Notes under the pieces: model-generated
Told to the model about the DNA's origin: nothing
What the model saw: only the letters and a program-made list of their open reading frames with translations
The model's database searches: none
Program-made: the position numbers and the translations under genes
Part shown: piece after piece, positions 50,276 to 60,826 of the stretch
Position numbering within the stretch: position 1 is the stretch's first letter
How the letters are laid out: the number at the start of each line of letters is the position of its first letter
Source of the DNA: Bordetella petrii
Lineage (GTDB): Bacteria > Pseudomonadota > Gammaproteobacteria > Burkholderiales > Burkholderiaceae_B
Reading direction: 5' to 3'
Assembly (NCBI GenBank): GCA_017745595.1
Contig: WMBV01000004.1
Span: 124,001-188,000 of the forward strand
Length of the DNA: 64,000 nucleotides

Positions 50276-50575
50276 ATGAGCAAGAACAGCACGAATAAAC
50301 TTTCCCTCGAAGCGCGAGAACGCGCGGCGCGCATGGTGCGGCAGCATCGCGGGGAATACCCGTCGCCGGGGGTGGCGGAATCGCCCGCGGCGCCCGATGT
50401 CCGGTCCGTGCCGCCCGCGGCCGACCCCGAGCCGGTGCCGCCCGAAGCGCCCGCGCCGGGCGACTGCTGCCAAAGCGGCTGCATTCCCTGCGTGTACGAC
50501 CTGTACGACGAAGCCATGGACCGCTATCGCGAGCAACTGCGCGCCTGGCGCGCGCGCCACGGCAAGGCGCCGTAG
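50276..50575 (+). CDS. Small cysteine-containing protein with oxidoreductase-like N-terminal domain
   Basis: The 99-residue protein has a basic N-terminus, a proline-rich middle and a C-terminal segment DCCQSGCIPCVYDLYDEAMDRY. This Cys cluster with IPCVYDLY is the short oxidoreductase-like domain found in many proteobacterial small proteins. The cysteines may bind a metal or cluster; the role is unknown. The gene returns to high G+C. Confidence 0.75.
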   Translation: MSKNSTNKLSLEARERAARMVRQHRGEYPSPGVAESPAAPDVRSVPPAADPEPVPPEAPAPGDCCQSGCIPCVYDLYDEAMDRYREQLRAWRARHGKAP

Positions 50576-50605
50576 CGGGCGGGCGCGACGCCTGGATCGC
50601 GGTCA

Positions 50606-50682
50606 GGTGTCTGACTCCCGCAGGGTGTCAGACACCGGGGTGTACGAACGCGGTGCCTGACACCCTGCGGGAGTCAGGCACC
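50606..50682. repeat. Gene-end hairpin repeats, pair
   Basis: Copy 1 (50606-50636) has arms GGTGTCTGAC/GTCAGACACC; copy 2 (50652-50682) has arms GGTGCCTGAC/GTCAGGCACC, a compensated change in both arms. They occupy the gap between the convergent genes ending at 50575 and 50706, where they could terminate transcription from both sides. Confidence 0.88.
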
Positions 50683-50705
50683 TGGACGGTCTGAAGATGC
50701 GCCGG

Positions 50706-51143
50706 CTAGCGCACCAGCGTCAGTTCGTAGTGCGCCGCCAGCGGCCCGGTGGGGCGCGTGCCGTCCTGGTACAGCTGGATCAGCCGGCCTTCGGCCACGA
50801 AAAATAGCTGCCCGTCGCCGGCCTGGTCCAGGCGTATGGTGGCGCCGTCGCTCTGCCATTCGAAAATGCCGCGCACGATGGCGGGCTGTGCCTGCCGTTC
50901 CAGGTAGCGGGTTTGCAGCTCGTAGGCGCCATGCGGCATCAGCGTCAGGCGGGTCTGGATGCCCGGGCAGTCGGCGCAGGGCAGGGTGCCTTCGTAGGTG
51001 CCCGCCCAGTCCAGCGAGTTGCGCGCGTTGTGGGTATCGGCCAGCGCCGGCCCTTCTTTGGCCGGCGTCGGGGCCGATTCGGGCGCGGCGCAGCCGGCCA
51101 GCAGCGCGGCGGCCAGCACGCAAGGCAGCGCGGTGGTTTTCAT
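50706..51143 (-). CDS. NlpE-like lipoprotein (copper resistance/envelope stress)
   Basis: From the ATG at 51143 (CAGGAGTCCGC upstream) the protein is 145 residues with a lipobox (VLAAALLAGCAAP). The NlpE N-terminal domain is visible in WAGTYEGTLPCADCPGIQTRLTL, including the CxxC, and in YELQTRYLERQ. NlpE proteins are outer-membrane lipoproteins linked to surface sensing and copper. Only the N-terminal domain is present, as in many NlpE-N proteins. Confidence 0.85.
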   Translation of the reverse strand: MKTTALPCVLAAALLAGCAAPESAPTPAKEGPALADTHNARNSLDWAGTYEGTLPCADCPGIQTRLTLMPHGAYELQTRYLERQAQPAIVRGIFEWQSDGATIRLDQAGDGQLFFVAEGRLIQLYQDGTRPTGPLAAHYELTLVR

Positions 51144-51203
51144 GCGGACTCCTGTAGACGATGGGGCACGGTCAAACATAGCGCGATCGGCGCGTTCGAG
51201 TTG

Positions 51204-52979
51204 TTACGGGGCGTATGGCCCGGCGGCCGGCAGGTCCGGATGCGCGCGCGCAAGGTCCTGGTAGGCGGACACCGCGGCCAGCACGGTTTCCATTTGCACG
51301 GTATGCGCGTAGCGGAACGCGGCGCCGTACACCGTTTCGTCGGGAAATTCGGATATCAGCGACAGCGGCGCCATTTCCTGTTCGCTCTGGACGACCGCGC
51401 AGGCGATGCCGTGCTGCATGTTGCCGGCCTGCTCCAGCGCATGCGCCTGGTAGCGCGCGGCCTGCCGCGCGTTGAACGCCACCAGGCCCGGCACCCGGGC
51501 CAGGCGCGCGCTGATGCCGTCCATCAATGTCCGCGCCGCCGCTTCCCAGCCGGGATGGTGGCGCAACAACAGGAAAAAACCCTTGGGCAAGGTCCAGGAC
51601 TCGAAGTGGCGCGGCAGGTAGCCCGACAAGGGGCGCGTCCACTCGTGCGCCGGGTAGCCATGCAGGTTGACGTGCAGCCGCGCGCCGCTGCGCGCCAGGG
51701 CGTCGCGGCGGACCTGTTGTTCGAGCAACGGCGCGCCGGTACGGTAGGCCACGTCGTCGCCCAGGGCGCTGTAGCGCGCGGCATGATGCATATGGCGGGG
51801 ATGGCGCGCGCACAGTTCGCGGTGCAGCGCATAGCCGTCGGGGTTTTCGGCCGCGATCAGGGCGAAATGCGCGGGCCCGCCCGCGCGCAGGGCCTGGGCC
51901 GCGCGCAGCGCGCCCACCACGCCCGAGGTTTCGTTGGCATGCTGGCCGCCCGTGATCAGCACCGCCGGCCCCGGGCCGGCCAGGTAGGCGCCCAGCACCG
52001 GCCGCCCCTGGCGCGACCGGGCCGACAGCGGCTCGCCACCCAGCGCCGCCATGTGGGCGGCAATCTGTGCCGGCGCCAGCGGCGCCTCGGCGCAATCCAG
52101 GGGGCGCGGCGATTCCACGGGCACGGGCGGCGGCGGGCCGAAGGCCCGGGTCGCCACATAGACCCGCGCGGGCCCGTCGGCGGCGCGGATGTCGGGCACG
52201 ATCTGGCCGGGCTGCAGGCTGCGGTCGCCGGGCGGCAGTCCGGCATGGTGCTGGAAGAATTCGATCAGCGTGAAGTACAGGTCTTCGTGCAGCGCTTCAT
52301 ACGTGCTGACCAGGCCGGCATCGCCGCCGGCATCGAACTCGATGCCGGGCAGTTCGATGCGGATGTCCAGGCGCTCGAAATGCGGCGCCTGGCCGCTCCA
52401 GCCATGTTCCCGGACCGCTCGCACGGCGGCCTGGAAGGCCAGCTGGTAGTCGGTGGGGCAGGCCGCGTCGGCAACCACCGTGCCCGCGGCGTCGCGCACG
52501 CGCAGCCATCCGGTGGGCGATAACAGCGGCGCGCCATCGTCGGCGCAGGTCGGGGCGTTGGGCGCGTATACCCGGGCCTGGCGCCGCCGGCCGTCGCGGT
52601 AGCGCAGGTCGACCACATAGTGCAGGTCGGCCTCGCCCGCCACGAACTGCAAGGTGGCATCGCCCAGCAGTTCGGCCAGCGGGTGGGCTTCGAGGGTGTA
52701 GCGATTGGGGCGCGCCAGCGGATGCACCGGATAACGCACCGTGACGGCGCTCAGGTGGTCGCGCTCGGCCTCTTCCAGGAAAAAATGCAGCAAGGGCTTG
52801 TAGGCGCTGCGCAGCCGGGCGCGGATGCCGGCGCGCGCCAGCCGGGCCTCGGCCGCGCGCCGGGCGGGTTGCCCTTCGAACAGCCAGCCTTCCAGCGTGG
52901 CGCCGCGCCAGGCGGGGCCGGCGTATTGCCGCAGCCAGGCTTCCAGCGTATGTTCAAGAGTGGTATCGAGCAGGATCAT
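51204..52979 (-). CDS. M14-type zinc carboxypeptidase with long N-terminal extension
   Basis: The 591-residue protein carries the M14 zinc site in its second half: H347 and E350 in GGQHANETSG, and H440 in LHVNLHGYPAHEW. AENPDGY (379-383) and a late EMAPLSLISEFPDETV fit the same fold, where a glutamate provides catalysis. The first 300 residues have no recognised domain. No signal peptide is seen, so it is probably cytoplasmic. It would cleave a C-terminal residue from a peptide or an amide of a small acid. Confidence 0.8.
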   Translation of the reverse strand: MILLDTTLEHTLEAWLRQYAGPAWRGATLEGWLFEGQPARRAAEARLARAGIRARLRSAYKPLLHFFLEEAERDHLSAVTVRYPVHPLARPNRYTLEAHPLAELLGDATLQFVAGEADLHYVVDLRYRDGRRRQARVYAPNAPTCADDGAPLLSPTGWLRVRDAAGTVVADAACPTDYQLAFQAAVRAVREHGWSGQAPHFERLDIRIELPGIEFDAGGDAGLVSTYEALHEDLYFTLIEFFQHHAGLPPGDRSLQPGQIVPDIRAADGPARVYVATRAFGPPPPVPVESPRPLDCAEAPLAPAQIAAHMAALGGEPLSARSRQGRPVLGAYLAGPGPAVLITGGQHANETSGVVGALRAAQALRAGGPAHFALIAAENPDGYALHRELCARHPRHMHHAARYSALGDDVAYRTGAPLLEQQVRRDALARSGARLHVNLHGYPAHEWTRPLSGYLPRHFESWTLPKGFFLLLRHHPGWEAAARTLMDGISARLARVPGLVAFNARQAARYQAHALEQAGNMQHGIACAVVQSEQEMAPLSLISEFPDETVYGAAFRYAHTVQMETVLAAVSAYQDLARAHPDLPAAGPYAP

Positions 52980-53116
52980 GGCAGTCCTTGGGCAGGTGCG
53001 GTCGAGTCTGTTGCCGTTTGAAACTATCGCGGCATGCCGCGGCCCTGGGGCGACTGTACGATAACCGCTGACGGGCGACCCGTCCGGGCGCCTGTGACCC
53101 TGTAAGGAGGCATCCC

Positions 53117-53434
53117 ATGAAGAAGATGAAGATTGCGATGACCGGCCTGGCCGCCGCGGCGTGCCTGCTGGGCGCCTCGGCTATGGCGCAGATGCAGCAG
53201 GTGCAGACGTTCAGCTTTCCGTCACAAGAGGGCAGCAAGTCGCCTCCTTCCACGCTGCGCATCAGCGAACAGCCGGGCAGCCAGCCGGCGCCGCAGGTCC
53301 GCGATAGCCCCGAAAGCACGGCGCAGTACCAGCGTTGCCGCGCGCGGGTCGACCGCGAAGCCACCAATAACACCCAGCTGCAGGCGGGGGTGGCGGCCTG
53401 CCTGCAAGAGCTCGAGGCGCGCCGCGGCCAATAG
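53117..53434 (+). CDS. Small periplasmic protein, unknown function
   Basis: The 105-residue protein has a signal peptide (MKKMKIAMTGLAAAACLLGASAMAQ) with an excellent AAGGAGG upstream. The mature part is hydrophilic with two cysteines (YQRCRARVDRE and AACLQELEARR) that may form a disulphide. I recognise no family. It is divergent from the carboxypeptidase gene with a 137-nt gap. Confidence 0.7.
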   Translation: MKKMKIAMTGLAAAACLLGASAMAQMQQVQTFSFPSQEGSKSPPSTLRISEQPGSQPAPQVRDSPESTAQYQRCRARVDREATNNTQLQAGVAACLQELEARRGQ

Positions 53435-53507
53435 GCCTATAGGCCCACGGGCCGTCGCGGGCGAGTGGTAAGCTGCCCGGCATGTTGAACCATGCCAGCA
53501 GCTTCCC

Positions 53508-54107
53508 ATGACGCCTTCCGACGATGCCCACCTGACCGAAACCCTGGTCGACAGCCAGACACTGTGCGAAGGCAGCTTCCTGAAGGCGCGGCGCGACACG
53601 GTGCGCCTGCCCGACGGCCGGCAGGCCGCGCGCGAATACATCGTGCATCCTGGCGCGGTGGTGATCATTCCCTTGCTCGATGACGGGCGGGTGCTGCTCG
53701 AGCGTCAATTCCGCTATCCGGTCGGACGGGTCATGACCGAATTCCCCGCCGGCAAGCTCGACCCCGGCGAAGACCCGCTGGCCTGCGCGCGCCGCGAACT
53801 GCTCGAAGAAACCGGGTATACGGCGGGGCAGTGGGCCTATGCCGGCGCCATGCACCTGGCCATCGCCTATTCGACCGAGATCATCCACATTTTCTTCGCG
53901 CGCGGGCTCGTCGCGGGCGAGGCCCGGCTCGACCACGACGAATTCCTGGAAGTGCGCAGCGCCACGCCGCAAGAACTGGCCGAGGCCTGCCGCGCCGGCC
54001 GCGTCACCGACGCCAAGACCCTGACCTGCACCCTGTGGCTGCAGAACGTGCTGGCCGGCCAGTGGCCGCTGGATTGGCAGAGCCACGATGAATCCGCAAG
54101 ACCTTGA
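53508..54107 (+). CDS. NUDIX hydrolase, ADP-ribose pyrophosphatase-like
   Basis: The 199-residue protein has the Nudix box at residues 82-104 (GKLDPGEDPLACARRELLEE followed by TGY), with the metal-binding REXXEE core, preceded by VLLERQFRYPVGRVMTEFPA. FRYPVG and EFPAGKLD are typical of ADP-sugar pyrophosphatases, which clear ADP-ribose and related nucleotides. The DUF3820 gene begins inside its last codons. Confidence 0.9.
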   Translation: MTPSDDAHLTETLVDSQTLCEGSFLKARRDTVRLPDGRQAAREYIVHPGAVVIIPLLDDGRVLLERQFRYPVGRVMTEFPAGKLDPGEDPLACARRELLEETGYTAGQWAYAGAMHLAIAYSTEIIHIFFARGLVAGEARLDHDEFLEVRSATPQELAEACRAGRVTDAKTLTCTLWLQNVLAGQWPLDWQSHDESARP

Positions 54108-54330
54108 ACGCCTGGTCACGCGCGAAATGCCTTACGGCAAATACCAGGGGCGCCTGATCGCCGACCTGCCGGGGCCGTACCTGGCCTGGTTTGCGCGCAA
54201 GGGATTCCCGCCCGGCGAAATCGGCCGGCTGCTGGCCCTGATGCACGAGCTCGACCACAACGGACTGTCCGGCCTGCTGCAACCCCTGCGCCAGGCCGCT
54301 CGGCCGGGGGCCGCCCAATCAGGCGTCTGA
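54088..54330 (+). CDS. DUF3820 family protein
   Basis: The 80-residue protein matches DUF3820: LERLVTREMPYGKYQGRLIADLPGPYLAWFARKGFP. The family has been described as putative quorum-sensing-regulated virulence factor, but the biochemical role is unknown. Its ATG lies inside the 3' end of the NUDIX gene (20-nt overlap), so the two are translationally coupled. Confidence 0.85.
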   Translation: MNPQDLERLVTREMPYGKYQGRLIADLPGPYLAWFARKGFPPGEIGRLLALMHELDHNGLSGLLQPLRQAARPGAAQSGV

Positions 54331-54337
54331 AGTGAAA

Positions 54338-54420
54338 GTTCCACCCCCGAAGCGCTGCGCGCTTCCCCCTTAAGGGGCGACGCTGGCGGACCGGCAGAGC
54401 CGGCTCCGCGGCGTCCCCCG
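54338..54420. repeat. Second repeat family: multi-hairpin intergenic element
   Basis: The stretch contains three short hairpins in a row: GAAGCGC-TGC-GCGCTTC (54349-54365), CCCCTTAAGGGG (54366-54377) and CCGGC-AGA-GCCGG (54391-54403). I recall closely similar elements scattered in Burkholderiales genomes; that is memory, not a search. It lies just after the DUF3820 gene and next to a copy of the first repeat family. Confidence 0.6.
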
Positions 54421-54428
54421 ATCAACCA

Positions 54429-54459
54429 GGTGTCTGACTCCCGAAGGGTGTCGGACACC
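54429..54459. repeat. Gene-end hairpin repeat, single copy with arm mismatch
   Basis: Arms GGTGTCTGAC and GTCGGACACC pair with one G-T wobble; the loop is TCCCGAAGGGT. It lies between the convergent genes ending at 54330 and 54502, 43 nt beyond the second stop. Confidence 0.82.
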
Positions 54460-54501
54460 GAGGCGGGCCGCCTCTTTCGTATGCGGCGTGTCCACCGCTG
54501 A

Positions 54502-55671
54502 TTATGGCCGCGGATCGATGGGCTGGCAGGCCGCGGCGCCGGTGTCCGTGCTGGCATCGTCGCCCAGCAGCGCGCGCGTGCCACACAGCGAACCGAACAT
54601 GGCGGCCGGATCGTGGCCCGCGCCCATCACCTGCTGTTGTTCGTGGTGCAGAGCGACCGGCCGCGCGCCGCGGCCGGCCAGCAGCCGGTCGTAGCGCAGG
54701 TAGCCCAGGCCGCGCGACAGCCGCGTGGCCCCCTGCGCCTCGGCGCCGCAGCGCTTGTCCAGGCCGTGGTCTTCGGGGTTGTTGTCGGCGCTGCCCAGCA
54801 AATACACCACATCGCGCGCGGCATACCGCACATACAGGCTGGCCGGATCCGGGTCGCCCGCGTAGGCGGGCCAGTTCTGCGGCCCGTACGGATACTGGTT
54901 ATAGGTGGGGCAGATGCCGCGTTCGTAGGGCTCGAAGCCTGTGCCGCCGCGGCGCGGCCGTTCGTTGGTCAGGTACAGGTACGACGGCGCGTTGGCGATG
55001 ACGTAGCGCGGCGCCAGCCCGTTGCGCCGCAGGGCGCCGTCCTGGTCGTTCAGCACGGCGTAGCGCTGCAGCAACTGGGCGCCGCTGGAATGGCCCGCCA
55101 GCACGATCTGTTCCAGCGCCGGCAGGCGCTGGCGGTCGGCCAGCGCGCGCAGCACGTCGTCGAGCACCTGGAAGGCGCTGGCCGGGGCCGGGCGCCCCGC
55201 CACCCGCACGCTGGGGGCGCCGTTGGCCCAGCTGGCCTTGCGCCAGGCGGGCCGGCCGGCATAAGCGGCATCGATCGGGGTGGGAAACTCCAGCGCCAGG
55301 ATCAGGGTGTCGGCGCGGCGCGCGGCGTCGCGCTGCACCAGGGCGTCGATGATCTGGTAGTAGCGGCGGGCATCGCGGCGGTCGCCGTGCAGCACCACGA
55401 TGGCGCGCCGGATGTCGTCCAGCGGGCTGGCCAGCTTGCGATTGGCGTATACCGGCATGCGGTAGGCGTGCTTGCCTTCGCCCAGCGCCAGGTCTTGCCA
55501 GGGCGGCGCCGGCCGGGGTGCCTGCGGCAGCGGCTCGTCGTAGTTGTAGGGCGGGGGCAGCGGCGTTTGCGCGCGCGCCGCGCCCACCGCCAGGCCCACC
55601 GCCAGCGCCAGGCCGGCCGCGGCGCGGCAATGCGGACGCAGGCGGGGCGGACGCATGCGCATGGGCCGCAA
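54502..55671 (-). CDS. Exported alpha/beta hydrolase-like protein
   Basis: The 389-residue protein has a signal peptide (AGLALAVGLAVGAARAQ) and a serine elbow GHSSGAQLL within QIVLAGHSSGA, preceded by RRAIVVLHGDRRDARRYY. The late HHEQQQVMGAGHD may provide the histidine. The family seems to be secreted hydrolases of unknown substrate. It follows the FNR gene by 5 nt in the same direction, but regulation by it is not shown. Confidence 0.75.
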   Translation of the reverse strand: MRPMRMRPPRLRPHCRAAAGLALAVGLAVGAARAQTPLPPPYNYDEPLPQAPRPAPPWQDLALGEGKHAYRMPVYANRKLASPLDDIRRAIVVLHGDRRDARRYYQIIDALVQRDAARRADTLILALEFPTPIDAAYAGRPAWRKASWANGAPSVRVAGRPAPASAFQVLDDVLRALADRQRLPALEQIVLAGHSSGAQLLQRYAVLNDQDGALRRNGLAPRYVIANAPSYLYLTNERPRRGGTGFEPYERGICPTYNQYPYGPQNWPAYAGDPDPASLYVRYAARDVVYLLGSADNNPEDHGLDKRCGAEAQGATRLSRGLGYLRYDRLLAGRGARPVALHHEQQQVMGAGHDPAAMFGSLCGTRALLGDDASTDTGAAACQPIDPRP

Positions 55672-55676
55672 GGCGC

Positions 55677-56405
55677 TCAGCAGGGGTCTTGGCCCAGCAT
55701 CTGCTTCAGAGCCGGCACGTCGAGCAAACGAACTTCACGTTGATTGATCCGGATCAAACCTTCGCGTGCAAAACGCGAAAACAGCCGGCTGGCGGTTTCG
55801 AGCGTCAGGCCCAGGTAATTGCCGATTTCTTCGCGGCTCATGCGCAGCACGAATTCGGTGGACGAATACCCCAGCGCCGCGTAGCGCTGCGACAGGTTCA
55901 GCAGGAACGCGGCCAGGCGCTGTTCAGAGCGCATGCCGCCCAGCGAGGCCAGCATCTGGTACGAACGCCCCAGTTCGCGGCTCATCAGGCGGCGCATCTG
56001 GTGCTGCAGCGACGGCAGGTGGCTGGCGACGTGGTCGATCTGCGACAGGCGGATGACGCAGACCTCGGAGTCTTCCATCGCCATCGCGGTCGAGACGTGC
56101 TTGCCTTCGAGCATGCCGTCCAGGCCCACGACTTCGCCCGGCAGGTGAAAACCGGTGATCTGCACGTGCCCGGCGGCATCTTCGATCTGGGTTTTCATGC
56201 TGCCGTAGCGCACGCTGTAGACCGCGTCCAGCGGATCTTGCAGCGTGTAGAGGGGTTTGCCTTTTTCGACCCGGACGCGCTCTTGCACGAGCTCGTCCAG
56301 CTGTTCGACGTCGGCGGCCGCCATGCCCACGGGAATGCAGACATGACCGAGCATGCAAGTGGAGCAATTCGGGGATTCGGGCGGCAAAGGGACACGTTTT
56401 TGCAT
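55677..56405 (-). CDS. fnr: Oxygen-sensing regulator of the FNR family
   Basis: The 242-residue protein has the cyclic-nucleotide-like domain and a C-terminal helix-turn-helix (MSREEIGNYLGLTLETASRLFSRFAREGLI). Cysteines at 14, 17, 23 and 116 match the [4Fe-4S] ligand set of FNR proteins, with a spacing close to that in E. coli. It would switch genes when oxygen falls. A near-consensus FNR box lies just before the gene (56414-56427), consistent with autoregulation. Confidence 0.92.
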   Translation of the reverse strand: MQKRVPLPPESPNCSTCMLGHVCIPVGMAAADVEQLDELVQERVRVEKGKPLYTLQDPLDAVYSVRYGSMKTQIEDAAGHVQITGFHLPGEVVGLDGMLEGKHVSTAMAMEDSEVCVIRLSQIDHVASHLPSLQHQMRRLMSRELGRSYQMLASLGGMRSEQRLAAFLLNLSQRYAALGYSSTEFVLRMSREEIGNYLGLTLETASRLFSRFAREGLIRINQREVRLLDVPALKQMLGQDPC

Positions 56406-56413
56406 GATTTACC

Positions 56414-56427
56414 TTGATGTCGCTCAA
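56414..56427. promoter_or_regulatory. Putative FNR box upstream of fnr
   Basis: TTGATGTCGCTCAA matches TTGAT-N4-ATCAA at nine of ten positions. It lies 9 nt before the fnr start, so binding would block the gene's own transcription or translation start. Confidence 0.6.
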
Positions 56428-56641
56428 GCCCCTTACGCGAGCCAGTGCCTGACGACAATTAATGACGAATCCCTATTGTATTCCTTGCGGGATGTGACGA
56501 GGCGCAGCGATTTCCCCTTACAGCCCCGGTTTGTGGTAGCTGCGGGGACGGGAACGATCTATGCTGCCAGTACGGACTCGCCCCGGCGCCACGGTCCGAG
56601 TGTTGCCTGTACGCCACGCATTGCCCTGATGGCGTCGAGGT
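56428..56641. other. Intergenic region between fnr and the clpB promoter
   Basis: No gene is seen. It contains the fnr promoter region (AT-rich around 56457-56482, AATTAATGACGAATCC and TATTGTATTCC) and further G+C-rich sequence without clear motifs. Confidence 0.5.
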
Positions 56642-56667
56642 CTTGAAAAAAAACCGGGGCGCCCGCA
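56642..56667 (+). promoter_or_regulatory. Putative sigma-32 heat-shock promoter for clpB
   Basis: CTTGAA (56642-56647, continuing as a run of A) and CCCGCA (56662-56667) are 14 nt apart, close to CTTGAA-N13-14-CCCCAT. clpB is normally under heat-shock sigma factor control, so the match fits its position 66 nt upstream of the ATG. Confidence 0.6.
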
Positions 56668-56732
56668 CATGCAGGTCATCGAGCCAGCCGCGAATCCTGC
56701 CGGTCAGGCTCTCCATCAAGCCTAAGACCACT

Positions 56733-59327
<2,595 letters not shown>

Positions 59328-59341
59328 GGCCCGGCCGGGCC

Positions 59342-59420
59342 GGTGTCTGACACCCTGTCGGGAGTCAGACACCTCGTCAGACAGGGTCAGGTGTCCGACA
59401 CCCTGCGGGTGTCGGACACC
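59342..59420. repeat. Gene-end hairpin repeats, pair
   Basis: Copy 1 (59342-59373) has arms GGTGTCTGAC/GTCAGACACC around ACCCTGTCGGGA; copy 2 (59390-59420) has arms GGTGTCCGAC/GTCGGACACC around ACCCTGCGGGT. They lie between the convergent clpB and reductase genes, 15 and 18 nt from the two stops. Confidence 0.88.
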
Positions 59421-59437
59421 TTATATCCTTGTATCCA

Positions 59438-60817
59438 TCAATAAACGTCGCGCCGATACCGGTTGTCGCGGCGCAGCGCCGCCAGGGCCTCGGGGCCCAG
59501 TATCTGTGCCAGGGCCTCGTCCACGCCCTGCGCCATGCCGTGCAGGCTGCCGCACACATAGATGTCGGCGCCCGCCGCCACCCACGCCGCCACTTGCGCG
59601 CCGGCCTCGAGCAGGGCGTGCTGCACGTAGCGCCGCTCGCCGGTATCGCGCGAGAACACGGCATCCAGGCGTTGCAGCCGGCCGCGCGCCAGCCAGTCTT
59701 CGACTTCTTCGCGATGAAACCAGTCGCGGGCCGCCTGGCGTTCGCCGAATACCAGCCAGTTGCGGTAGTGGCCCGCGGCGATACGCGCCTTGAGCAGCGC
59801 GCGCAGGCCGGCCAGGCCGGTGCCGTTGCCGACCAGCAGCATCGGCCGCGCGTCGGCCGGCGGGTGGAAATTGGAATTGGCGCGCAGCCGCAAATCGATC
59901 GTGTCGCCTACCTGCGCCGTGTGCGTCAGCCAGCCGCTGCCCAGGCCCAGGCGGCCATCGGCGCCCTGCATCTGCCGCACCAGCAGGTGGACGGCGCCGT
60001 CGGCGGGCACCGACGCCACCGAGTATTCGCGGTGCGGCAGCAACGCGCCGCCGCGCCCGTCGCGCGGGCCGATCTCGGCGATGTCACCCGCCTGCCACGC
60101 GGGGGCGGGGCCTTCCGGCGGCTGCAGCACCAGATGAAAACAGGGGCCGCCCAGGCTGCCGGGATTCAGCAGCGTGCGCCGCGCCAGGCGCCAGGGCTGG
60201 TACGCGGGGGCTTCCCAATCGGGCAGGTCGGCGCGGCCGGCCAGCAGGCCCAGGTGATGCTGCCAATGCCGCAACGCGGCGGGGTCGGCGTTGTCGGCTT
60301 CGACGCGGTCGAACAGCGCGGTGGCGCCGTGGTTGCGCAGCCACGCATCGAGCCGGCGGCCGAAGCCGCAGAAATTGCGGTAGCTGCTGTCGCCCAGCGC
60401 CAGGACGGCGTAGCTCAGCCGGGCCAGCGGCGCGGCCGCCGCGCCGTCTTGTGCCATCAAGGTATCGGCGAACGCCGCGGCATTGTCGGGCGGGTCGCCT
60501 TCGCCATAGGTACTGGCCACGACCAGCAGGCGCGCATAGCCGCCCAGTGTGGCCAGGTCCAGCTGGCCCAGCGCCGCCACGCGCGCCTGCAGGCCGCCCA
60601 GCCGCAACGATGCGGCGGTCTGGCGCGCCAACGCCTCGGCCTGGCCGGTCTGGCTGGCGTGGGCCACCAGCACCGCGGCCCCGGCGGCGGGCGCGCGCAG
60701 TTCGCGCGCGGCCTGCGCCTGCAGGGCCGCGCGCCGCCGCGCCTGGCGCCACGCCCACAGGCACAGCAATAGCCAGGCGGCGATGGCGCAGCAGGCGGCG
60801 AGCGGGCGCGGCGACAT
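59438..60817 (-). CDS. Membrane-anchored diflavin reductase (flavodoxin plus FAD/NADPH domains)
   Basis: The 459-residue protein starts with one membrane helix (ACCAIAAWLLLCLWAW). A flavodoxin domain follows (VLVAHASQTGQAEALARQTA, VVASTYGEGDPPDNAAAFAD, LALGDSSYRNFCGFGRRLD). Then come a ferredoxin-NADP reductase-like part with an FAD motif REYSVAS (RxYS), GNGTGLAGLRALL for the pyridine nucleotide and DIYVCGSLHGMAQGVDEAL. It would pass electrons from NADPH through FAD and FMN. It ends the leftward cluster with ApbE and PepSY proteins and may drive periplasmic or membrane reduction, perhaps of iron. Confidence 0.87.
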   Translation of the reverse strand: MSPRPLAACCAIAAWLLLCLWAWRQARRRAALQAQAARELRAPAAGAAVLVAHASQTGQAEALARQTAASLRLGGLQARVAALGQLDLATLGGYARLLVVASTYGEGDPPDNAAAFADTLMAQDGAAAAPLARLSYAVLALGDSSYRNFCGFGRRLDAWLRNHGATALFDRVEADNADPAALRHWQHHLGLLAGRADLPDWEAPAYQPWRLARRTLLNPGSLGGPCFHLVLQPPEGPAPAWQAGDIAEIGPRDGRGGALLPHREYSVASVPADGAVHLLVRQMQGADGRLGLGSGWLTHTAQVGDTIDLRLRANSNFHPPADARPMLLVGNGTGLAGLRALLKARIAAGHYRNWLVFGERQAARDWFHREEVEDWLARGRLQRLDAVFSRDTGERRYVQHALLEAGAQVAAWVAAGADIYVCGSLHGMAQGVDEALAQILGPEALAALRRDNRYRRDVY

Positions 60818-60826
60818 GCGGGCGGG

